From the NCBI GenBank assembly GCA_949300325.1, contig CASGDQ010000029.1, positions 1-48,471 of the forward strand: a stretch of DNA of 48,471 bases, given 5' to 3'. Shown one piece after another: positions 8,167 through 16,923 of the stretch (position 1 is its first letter; each line of letters opens with the position of its first letter). The notes beneath the pieces were generated by a model. The model worked only from the letters and a program-made list of their open reading frames with translations, did no database searches and had not been told where the DNA came from. The position numbers were made by a program, and so were the translations under genes. This DNA is from an uncultured Spirochaetales bacterium. Its GTDB lineage: Bacteria; Spirochaetota; Spirochaetia; Sphaerochaetales; Sphaerochaetaceae.

Positions 8167-8754
8167 CTATGGGGTTGATACCGTTATTGTCAGATTGCCG
8201 GTATAAGTATCGGTTTTCTTATTAAGGTAATCAGCCTGCTTGACACGGGCATCGACCTTATAACAAGCATACGAAGCGATACTGGTTTCCGGGTCATGCG
8301 TAAACGAAACTGAGCCCTCCGACAGATCGGTTTCTCCCGACCCACTTGTATTGCTGGCAGGTATCGTTACACTCCAAGGAATACCTCCAAGATCATTGGA
8401 AGCCTGTACGGAAACAGTCAAATCCGTAGAAGTCTTTGCATAATAAAAGAAATACAAAGGGGAATTGACGAAGTCACCTGTGTCTGATTCTTCTGTAAGG
8501 GACATGCTTTTAAGAAATTTAGAAATACCAGAAGCTGCGGACAATGATGTGACCTCACTTTTTAAAAAACCAGCATTCAAGGTCTCGGTGAAATTCGAGT
8601 CATCCAAAGTCAAGGTTATCAGAAAAGTGGCAGTCTTTTCCCCTCCCTCTCCGGAAGTTGGAAGCTCCGTAATATTTGAAGGAGGAACATCATCTGCGAT
8701 TATGCAGAATGATGCAAAAACAGCCATCAGTAAAACCAAAACAGTTTTTTTCAT
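8167..8754 (-). CDS. Pilin-like secreted subunit, YFFYYA subfamily
   Basis: A 195-residue secreted protein. Its AGGAG ribosome binding site lies within the last codons of the preceding gene, whose TAA ends two bases before this ATG. Signal peptide: MKKTVLVLLMAVFASFCIIA. It has the subfamily marks 'ETLNAGFLKSEV', 'LYFFYYAKTSTDLTVSVQAS' and 'SIASYACYKVDARV', and ends 'DTYTGNLTITVSTP'. It is strikingly similar to the next gene upstream in each of these blocks, which points to a recent duplication. Confidence 0.7.
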   Translation of the reverse strand: MKKTVLVLLMAVFASFCIIADDVPPSNITELPTSGEGGEKTATFLITLTLDDSNFTETLNAGFLKSEVTSLSAASGISKFLKSMSLTEESDTGDFVNSPLYFFYYAKTSTDLTVSVQASNDLGGIPWSVTIPASNTSGSGETDLSEGSVSFTHDPETSIASYACYKVDARVKQADYLNKKTDTYTGNLTITVSTP

Positions 8755-8755
8755 T

Positions 8756-9391
8756 TTATGCTCCTGTACTGCCTGTATCCGCAGTCACATTAATCGTTAT
8801 GTAACCTGTATACGTATCTGCAGGAACTCCTAGATAATCAGCTTCTTTGACACTCAATGTCAAATTATAACAAGCATAAGAAGCAATGTTTGAAGCTGAA
8901 GCATGTTTGAATGTTACAGAATCATTAGCGATTTCATACGCTGCGCTTTCTTTTTTTTCATAGCTATTTCCTTGCCCTGTTGCGGCAATCTCGACGGACC
9001 AAGGAAGAGATGGTTCATTATTGCGATTTTCCATTTTTTCGCTGGCGCTTAATTGCACATTTAAATTTGTGGAAGTCTCTGCGTAATAGAAAAAATACAA
9101 TGCATTATTGATGAAATTATTATCACTATAATTTGTTGATTCAAACGCATGAGTATTTTTAAATTCGCCTGCAGCAAATGTTTTTGCGCCAGATATGGTA
9201 GCGTCCGTTAATTGAGCTGTTTTGAATCCTGCCTTAAAAGTTTCAGCTAAAACTCCAGAATCGGTAAGGTTCAAAGTAACCGGTAATTTTGCATCTGGAA
9301 TAGACGTCATAGACGAAACGTCAATACTTGTATCAGCAAAAATACCAATACTCGTCAGCATCACTAAGATAAACATACTAATCTTCTTCAT
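8756..9391 (-). CDS. Pilin-like secreted subunit, YFFYYA subfamily; candidate major pilin
   Basis: A 211-residue secreted protein with the best ribosome binding site of the operon (AAAGGAG, 8 bases before ATG 9391) and a signal peptide MKKISMFILVMLTSIGIFA. It carries 'ETFKAGFKTAQL', 'LYFFYYAETSTNLNVQLSAS', 'NIASYACYNLTLSV' and a final 'DTYTGYITINVTA' followed by a short Thr/Gly/Ser tail. It is preceded by the only sizeable gap in the subunit array (9392-9489), which could hold an extra promoter or processing site. That gap and the strong start make it a candidate for the most abundant subunit; this is inference. Confidence 0.7.
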   Translation of the reverse strand: MKKISMFILVMLTSIGIFADTSIDVSSMTSIPDAKLPVTLNLTDSGVLAETFKAGFKTAQLTDATISGAKTFAAGEFKNTHAFESTNYSDNNFINNALYFFYYAETSTNLNVQLSASEKMENRNNEPSLPWSVEIAATGQGNSYEKKESAAYEIANDSVTFKHASASNIASYACYNLTLSVKEADYLGVPADTYTGYITINVTADTGSTGA

Positions 9392-9489
9392 TTTCTTTCT
9401 CCTTTCGTATATTCATTTTTTGTTACATTTAATGTGCATTAAGCATTTACATTTTTGAAATTCAAATAAGATTACTACATTTTCCTCCC
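9392..9489 (-). promoter_or_regulatory. Intra-operon gap with hairpin and possible weak promoter
   Basis: This is the only gap longer than 40 bases between subunit genes. On the minus strand it contains a TTGAAT hexamer, 17 bases, then TTAATG (weak -10), and a small palindrome TTAATG-CA-CATTAA near the middle. The strong ribosome binding site of the downstream gene follows. It may raise expression of the downstream pilins, either by transcription or by an mRNA processing point. The evidence is weak. Confidence 0.3.
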
Positions 9490-10050
9490 TCACATCGATG
9501 TAAGTCTGATGTCTATCACAGCTTCGTATATTCCGGGCACAAGATTTGCCTGCTTCGGCCAGGAAACATCAAGTACGGCAGCAGCTTCACCCGTCACAGG
9601 ACCTCCGGGGAGCACCGTGAATGTAATTTCCCCTCCCGACACGAAATCCGTCACAATCTGATCGGATGGTGTATCAGGACTTCTGAATGCAAGATCGATC
9701 GGAATCAGCCTGTCGCCCTGCCTCATTGCAAACCCAGCCGAAGAAGCATCCAGTGTCACAGTATATGGAGTCGAAAGATTACCGTAATATATCAAGGTTA
9801 CGGTAAAGCCGTCTTCATCCACCAATGACGTGAAGACATCCACATTCCTTTCCAGCAAACGGTACTCATCATCGGCAATCTCAGTGGCGAACACCAATCT
9901 GTCCAGACGCAAGACATTCTCAGGAATAAACACGCCATAATCCTCAGGCACAATAAGTTCCATGTTTATCCGCGCTTCATTATTATCCGCAAAAAGAGCA
10001 ACAGAAACGGTTAATAAAAATATACCAATCAAAATAAATATTTTTCTCAT
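9490..10050 (-). CDS. Pilin-like secreted subunit
   Basis: A 186-residue secreted protein. I choose ATG 10050, which follows GAGGAGGCGGT, over the in-frame start at 10065, which sits on the ribosome binding site. Signal peptide: MRKIFILIGIFLLTVSVALFA. The chain has 'LIYYGNLSTPYTVTLDASS' in the position of the shared aromatic strand and ends 'LVPGIYEAVIDIRLTSM', a textbook PGxYxxxxxxxxT closing strand for archaic-type chaperone-usher pilins. Downstream lies the 98-base gap, so it is the last gene of the first block of the operon. Confidence 0.7.
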   Translation of the reverse strand: MRKIFILIGIFLLTVSVALFADNNEARINMELIVPEDYGVFIPENVLRLDRLVFATEIADDEYRLLERNVDVFTSLVDEDGFTVTLIYYGNLSTPYTVTLDASSAGFAMRQGDRLIPIDLAFRSPDTPSDQIVTDFVSGGEITFTVLPGGPVTGEAAAVLDVSWPKQANLVPGIYEAVIDIRLTSM

Positions 10051-10061
10051 ACCGCCTCCTC

Positions 10062-11339
10062 TCATTTATCCACCACGTGTATGTATATGTCGCTGCGATA
10101 TATTCCAGGAACCATTGTTTCATCTGTATCTTCTGCAAGAATCGATATTATGCCGGAATAAGTGCTGAAATAAAACTCCATATTTGAATGGACGATAGAA
10201 GAAGATTTTCCTTTCGATGTGATATAATCTTCTGAAGAACAATATGCACCTCCACCATCCATTATGTTTCCATATGCATCGATATAGTTCCGGCCATCGA
10301 AATCTACCACGGTGCTCCCTTCCGCGTCGCGCACACGCAAAACATAGCGTACCGCATTATACCCTTCTTCAACCGTTGTCGCTTTGCTATGTATGAAAAG
10401 GAAACCATTATCGCTGCCGATATATGCGGAGGGGCTGGCTGAAAAAAATATCTCCTGTGTCTTATTTTCCGAGGCTTCTGTATCAAAATACATGAAATCG
10501 AACTCCCCGACATCGACATATGTTCTCGGTCCTATCTTTGAAACGGGATTCAAATTGATATTCGAGGCAGTGGGATACATATTCACATTCATCGATACCG
10601 ATGAAGTTATTTTTTCAGACGATGCTTTTGAGTAATATCCTGAAAAAGGAAGCACAAGGCTGTTTTGAGTAGATGTGGTCGTTCCATTGAACACTTCAAT
10701 TACATTTGCATCCAACTCGATTACAGCTGAATAGTCATCTTCAATAAGCGGATATGTTACATTATTGTACTGTATGCCTGAATCAATATTTGCCCCTGAG
10801 TCATAAGGCAAAGAAAGAATTATATCAAACCACACATATAAATTTTGTTCATTATTCTTATTACTGGGCCTTATGAAATAATCTTTGTTGAGAGTGATAT
10901 TATTTATTCCAGACCCGATATTATAAATCATTTGTCCATCAGCGTTTCCTGAAGCCCCGTCAGAGTAATACTCATATTTCAAATATACAGCAATTTCAAA
11001 CGGCCTTCTGAAAAGGGAGTTGGTTTGCGAGACGAACATGAAGCTTGTCGGGCATACGATATCTATCGTTATTGTCAAAGACTCCAAATTGTTTATACCC
11101 TCTACGTCATATACACCCATTCCGATAATATTGTCATTGACATATATCGAATTGTTTGTCACTTGATCCAAGCCGCCACCGTTGAATTCAAGCTCCTCAA
11201 GCCCCTGTCTGGAAGGATATGAAGTGCTTGCCATCGGAACGCCAGAGCCTCCGCTGAAAGGTGTCAGAACCATCGGAGTTGCGGCAAACACAAGACCAAA
11301 ACACAAAAACATCAAAACCAGCATCAGAATCTTTTTCAT
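10062..11339 (-). CDS. Two-domain pilin-like protein, candidate tip adhesin
   Basis: A 425-residue protein, twice the length of the other subunits, with a signal peptide of about 19 residues (ending FGLVFA). Two beta-rich halves are visible. The first closes at about residue 200-213 with 'EDDYSAVIELDANV', which resembles a pilin closing strand. The second ends 'TMVPGIYRSDIYIHVVDK', a clear one. In archaic chaperone-usher systems the tip adhesin is a two-domain subunit of about this size, so this is the best candidate for the tip. The GGAGG site precedes the ATG, which overlaps the upstream stop as ATGA. There is no recognisable lectin motif. Confidence 0.6.
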   Translation of the reverse strand: MKKILMLVLMFLCFGLVFAATPMVLTPFSGGSGVPMASTSYPSRQGLEELEFNGGGLDQVTNNSIYVNDNIIGMGVYDVEGINNLESLTITIDIVCPTSFMFVSQTNSLFRRPFEIAVYLKYEYYSDGASGNADGQMIYNIGSGINNITLNKDYFIRPSNKNNEQNLYVWFDIILSLPYDSGANIDSGIQYNNVTYPLIEDDYSAVIELDANVIEVFNGTTTSTQNSLVLPFSGYYSKASSEKITSSVSMNVNMYPTASNINLNPVSKIGPRTYVDVGEFDFMYFDTEASENKTQEIFFSASPSAYIGSDNGFLFIHSKATTVEEGYNAVRYVLRVRDAEGSTVVDFDGRNYIDAYGNIMDGGGAYCSSEDYITSKGKSSSIVHSNMEFYFSTYSGIISILAEDTDETMVPGIYRSDIYIHVVDK

Positions 11340-12001
11340 TCCACAGCCTCCAACGTTACCCTCACATAAGCCTCGTACAAACCAGCAGGATAATCGGAAG
11401 ATGCGACTTTTGAAGATGAGGCCTGCGTGAATTTGAAAGCGATCTGGCCTTCCAATATCCCACTGTAATTTGCATATTGCTCCGAGCCTGCAATAGAAGA
11501 AGATAAAATTGATACTTCGTATTTTCTATATCTTGTCACCAGATCTTCAGATATGAAAGTCACTCCATTCTGCGACGCATCCGATTCAAGATCGATGCAG
11601 AATGAGGACTCTATGGAATTCTGCTCGGATGCAAGTGCCATAGAATATGAAAAAGTCAGAATATACGGGAGAATTTTCGCATCTGCAGCAGACAAGTCCA
11701 CAGTTTCATGGTGCAGCGGCTGCGCTTCGATAATCATCTTGAAATCCGGGAAATTGGACAGGAGGTTCCAATATGCAATGATACGTCCATTTGAATTAAG
11801 GTTATATTGCACTTGCGAGTCCAAAACATTAAAAGGCATGCCGGCGATATATGATTGGGATTGAGAAGCAATCGGGTCGATATCAACCTCCAAAATCCTA
11901 TCTATGCCCCCCTGGAGAGAAATCCGCTTGGTCGTCACATCCAAGGAAAATAATGAGAATGTCAGGAAACAACATGCCAGAAGAATGATTAACTTTTTCA
12001 T
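11336..12001 (-). CDS. Pilin-like secreted subunit
   Basis: A 221-residue secreted protein. Start ATG 12001 is two bases after the preceding stop with GGAGGTGGG upstream; the longer frame to 12058 has no signal peptide at its start and is rejected. Signal peptide: MKKLIILLACCFLTFSLFS. It contains an 'IAYWNLLSNFPDFKMIIEAQ' segment equivalent to the aromatic strand of the others and ends 'YPAGLYEAYVRVTLEAVE', again PxGxYxxxxxVT. Its ATGA overlap with the two-domain protein suggests coupled synthesis, as for a tip adaptor and adhesin. That pairing is inferred. Confidence 0.65.
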   Translation of the reverse strand: MKKLIILLACCFLTFSLFSLDVTTKRISLQGGIDRILEVDIDPIASQSQSYIAGMPFNVLDSQVQYNLNSNGRIIAYWNLLSNFPDFKMIIEAQPLHHETVDLSAADAKILPYILTFSYSMALASEQNSIESSFCIDLESDASQNGVTFISEDLVTRYRKYEVSILSSSIAGSEQYANYSGILEGQIAFKFTQASSSKVASSDYPAGLYEAYVRVTLEAVE

Positions 12002-12003
12002 TA

Positions 12004-12684
12004 TCAACCCACCTCCAGCGTTATGGTGACATCGGAAAAATAGAGACCGTATTGACAATTCTCATAATCCTGTTTATCAAGCACCACGGCAACACCGGCA
12101 CGTGTGATCCAGATATCATCCGAATAACGGCCTGTCATCTTTTTATTCCCGCTGTCATCTTCCACCGACCACGTCAATCGGTTTTCATCGGCATCTTCGT
12201 TCAGCGATACTACAAATCCGTCTTCCGATGAAGTTGTATTTGCAGTCTGGAAAACCACATTGGAATTGACCACTTTGTATGATATTCTCACTTGTTCGTC
12301 ATCCTGATACACATGCTCAGGGTCCGAAAACTGCTTACGGAAATACGACATTCCAACCGTTACCGAATATTGTCCAGCGACATTGCCTTCTACACGGAAA
12401 CTGAATAGAACTTCAGACGGGATGTCGCTGGCAACAGCACCTAAATATTTCGAATCGAGCACCGACAGGTAATCTGTCATATCCAAAGGTATGAGCGTGG
12501 AGGTATCAATCGAATCAAGATTGTAATTAAGCGCAGAGACCGCATACATCTTGAGATAAGGTTCGTTTGCAAGTATCTTATATGCGCTGATGCGGAATTC
12601 TGTCGTATCGCTGGTAGAGCTGCTAGCAGAAAAAATGGGAGCAGTTATAAAGATAGTCAAGAATAATAATAAAACACGTTTCAT
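12004..12684 (-). CDS. Pilin-like secreted subunit next to the usher gene
   Basis: A 226-residue secreted protein. Start ATG 12684 overlaps the usher stop by four bases and opens MKRVLLLFLTIFITAPIFSA, a signal peptide. The mature part is beta-rich, with several extended strands and an unusually long 'NSVVFQTANTTSSEDGFVVSL'-like Thr/Ser stretch. It ends 'NCQYGLYFSDVTITLEVG', matching the YGxYxxxxxITxxV closing strand. As the first subunit gene after the usher it may encode a minor or basal subunit; the order of genes does not prove the order in the fibre. Confidence 0.6.
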   Translation of the reverse strand: MKRVLLLFLTIFITAPIFSASSSTSDTTEFRISAYKILANEPYLKMYAVSALNYNLDSIDTSTLIPLDMTDYLSVLDSKYLGAVASDIPSEVLFSFRVEGNVAGQYSVTVGMSYFRKQFSDPEHVYQDDEQVRISYKVVNSNVVFQTANTTSSEDGFVVSLNEDADENRLTWSVEDDSGNKKMTGRYSDDIWITRAGVAVVLDKQDYENCQYGLYFSDVTITLEVG

Positions 12685-15600
12685 AAATCCCCCCAGGCAT
12701 CGGGATAAAGCATATTCCAAAACTCGTCATTTTCTACCAACGCCCCATCTGAATAGCCGTATGCCCCTCTGTATACAGAAGGAAGCTTATCACTGCTTAT
12801 GAAACTCCCTTCGTCAAAAACATATATCTTCGAGCCGTCGAAATCCTCGGATACCGTAAAAGTATACAAGTACCAAGACTCACCGAAATTCACATCAAAG
12901 CCGTATGTTCCACAATCCAAATCCGTCGCAATAAATCTTCCTTCATCATCCGTAAACACATACAATTCTGTTAAAATAAGATTAAAATCAGAATCAATCT
13001 CATAAAGCGGGGATGAACCGTTTATCCAAAGAGACGAATCAGGCAACACGACGATGCCAGATGCGGAATACTTTTCTTCTGCGCTTATCCTTAATGTATA
13101 TCCATATTTTCCGCTCGCTGCGATATTCACATCAACCGTTGTTCCCATAGAGAAAGATGAATCATCGTAGCTGTTAAACGATAGGCTCGTATTTCTATCC
13201 TTCGATATGCCGGTATATAATCCAGTGGAGAAAAGCAATGGAATCTCATCGGAATTTGCATAGCCAATGGAGCCGACGGTCAATTTGTTTCCCCTTAATC
13301 CTCCATCCTGCTTTATCAATATGAAATTAGAGGGCATATAATTTGAAATGGTGAATAGCCCATCGGCAAATACGGTACCGGTCGAAATGGAAGCATTACC
13401 ACGTATTCTGCTGAATCTTTCATAAGCATCCAAAGAAAGACTAAATCCAAACATATCCCCGGAATAAGAAGCAGAGGCATCAAAATCGTATTTATCGAAC
13501 ATGGTAATATCGGAGGTGCTTGTTCCTGCCGTCAAAGAATACTTATCTCCATAAATACTGAAATCTGCATTCGCATAATTATTCCCATAGTTAAGACTGG
13601 TTCTGGAATTTCCAAAACTCAAAGTCGCACTTACTCTTCCCGTTGCAGATATCGAATCAAAAGCAGTACCATTTAATCCTCCGGAGAAAGACAAATACAA
13701 ATTGCGTGAGAGCGTGAAGCTTGTCGAAAAGGAAGTCCCCCATGAAAACCTGTCCGGATAATCGGTATAAAGTCCACCGTTCAACCCCAAAGACCAACTC
13801 ATGAAACCGATCCTGCCGGCAAAGGAAGATGATAAATAAAGCCTATGCCGGTTGCTGATCCGCATATCCGCAGGACTCTGATATGTGAACGCAAAATTCA
13901 TTGAATTGAGCACTTTTCGGCCTAAAACAACCTGATGGCTTATCCGGGCATAAATATCTGGAGCAGACCATATCCCATCCTTATAGTTTTCATTGATATT
14001 GAGATTATATTTTGTTGTTCCCAATATATTCGCATGTGTCATTTCCATGGCAAAGCTTAATCTGGGATTAAAGAAACCGTTCGAAAAAGACTGATTTCCA
14101 AACGCGAATGATGTATTGATGCTCAAATCCTGGCTAAGCCCCGCCTGTATGTACCCGGAGAGAACAAAATCACTGAAATCATATTCGATGCTTTTGCCGT
14201 TGAAAAACGGAATCCTTAATTCCCAAGGATCATTAACGGATGATGAATCAACAAGATTTCTGCCTGCTGTTGCACTTAATCCATAATAGATTTCCCCAGA
14301 ATTCAAAAGAGAATAAGAGTAATTTATATCGACATCGATCTCCTTGCTTGGAGAGCCGTCAAGAGGAGCAACGATTATTTTTATTGAATTAGCTCCGGAA
14401 TATAGTATGAAATCCTGCAATCGGTATTTACCGGCAGGAAGGGTTTTATGATATATTTCATTTCCTTCATTTATTACCGTCACAACCGATTCTTTTTCCA
14501 CGACAAGAACCTGTTCATAATTGGTTTTCTTTTTTGCATTCGGATCCGCATACGAAGAAGATTTTTCCAAACTTATTCCTACGGCAGTGCCTTTCGGAGA
14601 TAAAAGATCCGTTGAAACATTACCAAACGACAGACGAAGCATCTGTTCCCTGAAATCCCTATATATGCGATAAGAATTAAAATCAAATTTAAAATCAGCG
14701 GGGCTGAAATTAAAAGAGTAACTGAATGTACCTTCAATTCCAAGAATTCTGAAACGATTATAGGATGAAAAATAAAAACTAAGGGACGAAGGAAAATTAT
14801 CAATCGGCGCCAAATCAAAATAGGAAGAAAGCCTATAATCGGAGAGCAATACGAATTTGGCCGGTTCGAGCAATACACCTCCGCTAAAGGACCTGGTTGC
14901 AGCCCTGGAAGAAGATCCTGATATGCTTATGATCTGAACCGGCATGTCCTCAAGGTTGAAGACAAGTTTCACTTTGAAAGCATCCGTATCAATTACACAA
15001 TCCACCCCATTCTCAATTAGATATGTCCTATCTATATATTTTTTTGTTGTTAGCGCAAGTCGGGACAAAGCCTCATCCGTAAGAACATCCTGCAGGAACG
15101 AATACAATTCAGATGCATTGACGGTTATCATACCGGACGAAGAAATGGTCTCTATCTCTCCGAAGTATGTATCATTAACATACAAACCCATATAGTATAT
15201 TCCATCAAAGAGTTGAAGTTCACTTTCTCCTGCAATATAGAAATCAGCCCAGAAATCATCATTCTGATCAACAAAGACATATGCAGAGCTATCGGTTATT
15301 TCCGCTTTTATAACCTCGGCCAGAGGTACGGAAGGAACAACCGGCTCCGCAGGCTCCACAATCGCAAACAGTTCAGCACACGAATCGGGTTCTTCTAAAT
15401 TCTCAAGTTCTTCCACTATTTCCGTTTCTTTCACTTCAATAGTGGAATTCTCTTCCTCAATATAAGGTTCAGCTGTTACAACTGTATCTATAATAATAGT
15501 TCCTGCCGCCGGGACATTCTCTTTTCGCCCACTTTCTTCGGTGTTTACAGATTCAATACCTCTTGTGGGATGGGTTATGAAAGTTGTGGCACGGATTTCA

Positions 15601-16133
15601 TCTGCAACCACCGCAGGAGATACCTTCATCGGCTGTAAATAACACAAAATGGCCAGCATTATCAGCATCAGGATCATAAAGAGGGTCATTATGACCGATA
15701 ACCTGACGGGCTGTTCATAAGCTTCTTTCTTTTCGTCACCCGACCAAAGGAAATAAACGACGATCTCAGAAACGGCATACGAAAAAGCCAATAAGAGGAA
15801 AACCGTCTCGACAGGATTAACAGCAAAGGGAGGATACACCTCGGCGACAAGAACTGAAAAGGCAAATATTGCTAGGAAAACCGCAACGGATTTCCTTATA
15901 TGAAGTTCCTCCTTTCTTTTTTTACTTTTACCTGTTATTGAAAGGCGGAAGAAAAATAATTCAACGATGGCATATATCAGCAATAAGATGACAGATATGA
16001 TTCCAATGTTTGCTAATAAGGATACTTCTGAGGTTATGAACATGACAAGAAGGGCCATTGCCACAATAAAAAATGCAACAATAGCCAGCAGAAGAACAAA
16101 TTGTAATCTCTTCTGTTTCCTGTCCACTTTCAT
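12681..16133 (-). CDS. Usher-like outer-membrane barrel with five N-terminal membrane helices
   Basis: A 1150-residue protein. The C-terminal ~850 residues look like a fimbrial usher: an N-terminal-domain-like part (about 300-405, 'GLYVNDTYFGEIETI'), a plug-like beta-sandwich (about 540-605, 'SVVTVINEGNEIYHKTLPAG' then 'GANSIKIIVAPLDG'), a long run of short alternating Ser/Gly/aromatic strands, and a closing beta domain ('DDEGRFIATDLDCGTYGFDV'). The first ~170 residues are unlike any usher signal: hydrophobic helices lie at about 10-33, 38-61, 82-103, 109-130 and 145-166. The loops KSKKRKEELHIRKS and GDEKKEAYEQPVR and the basic N-terminus are positive, giving N-in/C-periplasm topology. An acidic/Pro linker (about 190-280) follows. 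The start has AGGGGG upstream, and the chaperone gene lies 16 bases before it. Alternatives: a remote barrel of another secretion type; context argues against this. Confidence 0.75.
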   Translation of the reverse strand: MKVDRKQKRLQFVLLLAIVAFFIVAMALLVMFITSEVSLLANIGIISVILLLIYAIVELFFFRLSITGKSKKRKEELHIRKSVAVFLAIFAFSVLVAEVYPPFAVNPVETVFLLLAFSYAVSEIVVYFLWSGDEKKEAYEQPVRLSVIMTLFMILMLIMLAILCYLQPMKVSPAVVADEIRATTFITHPTRGIESVNTEESGRKENVPAAGTIIIDTVVTAEPYIEEENSTIEVKETEIVEELENLEEPDSCAELFAIVEPAEPVVPSVPLAEVIKAEITDSSAYVFVDQNDDFWADFYIAGESELQLFDGIYYMGLYVNDTYFGEIETISSSGMITVNASELYSFLQDVLTDEALSRLALTTKKYIDRTYLIENGVDCVIDTDAFKVKLVFNLEDMPVQIISISGSSSRAATRSFSGGVLLEPAKFVLLSDYRLSSYFDLAPIDNFPSSLSFYFSSYNRFRILGIEGTFSYSFNFSPADFKFDFNSYRIYRDFREQMLRLSFGNVSTDLLSPKGTAVGISLEKSSSYADPNAKKKTNYEQVLVVEKESVVTVINEGNEIYHKTLPAGKYRLQDFILYSGANSIKIIVAPLDGSPSKEIDVDINYSYSLLNSGEIYYGLSATAGRNLVDSSSVNDPWELRIPFFNGKSIEYDFSDFVLSGYIQAGLSQDLSINTSFAFGNQSFSNGFFNPRLSFAMEMTHANILGTTKYNLNINENYKDGIWSAPDIYARISHQVVLGRKVLNSMNFAFTYQSPADMRISNRHRLYLSSSFAGRIGFMSWSLGLNGGLYTDYPDRFSWGTSFSTSFTLSRNLYLSFSGGLNGTAFDSISATGRVSATLSFGNSRTSLNYGNNYANADFSIYGDKYSLTAGTSTSDITMFDKYDFDASASYSGDMFGFSLSLDAYERFSRIRGNASISTGTVFADGLFTISNYMPSNFILIKQDGGLRGNKLTVGSIGYANSDEIPLLFSTGLYTGISKDRNTSLSFNSYDDSSFSMGTTVDVNIAASGKYGYTLRISAEEKYSASGIVVLPDSSLWINGSSPLYEIDSDFNLILTELYVFTDDEGRFIATDLDCGTYGFDVNFGESWYLYTFTVSEDFDGSKIYVFDEGSFISSDKLPSVYRGAYGYSDGALVENDEFWNMLYPDAWGDL

Positions 16134-16149
16134 CTACCCCCTATTCCTC

Positions 16150-16890
16150 TCAGCTTGAATACCTGTAATTGTATGAGAAATCAACAGAAAGATTATCCGA
16201 GGCGCTAAGAACATCCGGACGAGGAATTATTATCCTAAGCTTTGATGAACAAAGAAGATTTGCTCCTTTTATATCACCCATCTCATCATCGGTAAGTGTA
16301 TATTGAGCTCCCGAATCTCCTTTTATTGTGACCTTCAGATCGTTTAGCATCTGATGAACACTACCCGTATTTTCAAAAATTATCTCAAGCTTCCCTTCTG
16401 AAGTCTCAGAAATTGATGCCTCAACCTTCTCGATAATCCTACTAGGTTTTACATAAGCACTTGTGGAATAAACAAACAAGAAATTAATCATCTGACCTTT
16501 TTCTTGTTGGCTTGCCCCGGAAGAAAATGGTATCTGTTCGGAAATGATCCTGAATGACTGCTCTTTCGTTATTGCTTTAGGACCTCGGTATTGAACACGA
16601 ATCAATTGTGAAGACTGAGGTTTGATTATGGTTTTTGCCGGCTGTATCTGAAAATAATTCGAAGCATCCTCCAAATATTCCTGACCGTCAAGATCTATAT
16701 TCCTTTTTACAGCTTTCAACTCAATGGCAATAGGACTATCGGAATCATTGATGATCGTATATACCTTCTGTGAGTTTGAACCTGTCGGATCGTATGTCAC
16801 GTTCAACGGCGACAACTGATAAGCGAAAACGCTTGGTGTCAATAAAAACATAATAGTGAGCACCAGAGCAAACAAAGTCTTCTTCCTCAT
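16150..16890 (-). CDS. PapD-like periplasmic pilus chaperone
   Basis: A 246-residue protein with a signal peptide (MRKKTLFALVLTIMFLLTPSVFA). The first domain shows the chaperone pattern: an opening strand 'YQLSPLNVTYDPTGSNSQKVYTI', 'NDSDSPIAIELKA', 'IIKPQSSQLIRVQYRG', 'KEQSFRIISEQIPF' (the FRI...E.P block typical of pilus chaperones) and an alternating G1-like strand 'INFLFVYSTSAYVKP' that would complement subunits. A second Ig-like domain follows ('KLEIIFENTGSVHQML' onwards). It would hold secreted pilins for the usher. A GAGG site precedes ATG 16890, and it is the first gene of the operon. The family call is strong; the closest subtype appears to be the archaic/Csu-like one. Confidence 0.85.
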   Translation of the reverse strand: MRKKTLFALVLTIMFLLTPSVFAYQLSPLNVTYDPTGSNSQKVYTIINDSDSPIAIELKAVKRNIDLDGQEYLEDASNYFQIQPAKTIIKPQSSQLIRVQYRGPKAITKEQSFRIISEQIPFSSGASQQEKGQMINFLFVYSTSAYVKPSRIIEKVEASISETSEGKLEIIFENTGSVHQMLNDLKVTIKGDSGAQYTLTDDEMGDIKGANLLCSSKLRIIIPRPDVLSASDNLSVDFSYNYRYSS

Positions 16891-16923
16891 AAGAACCTCA
16901 CTTGTATCTGGATGAACGCATAG

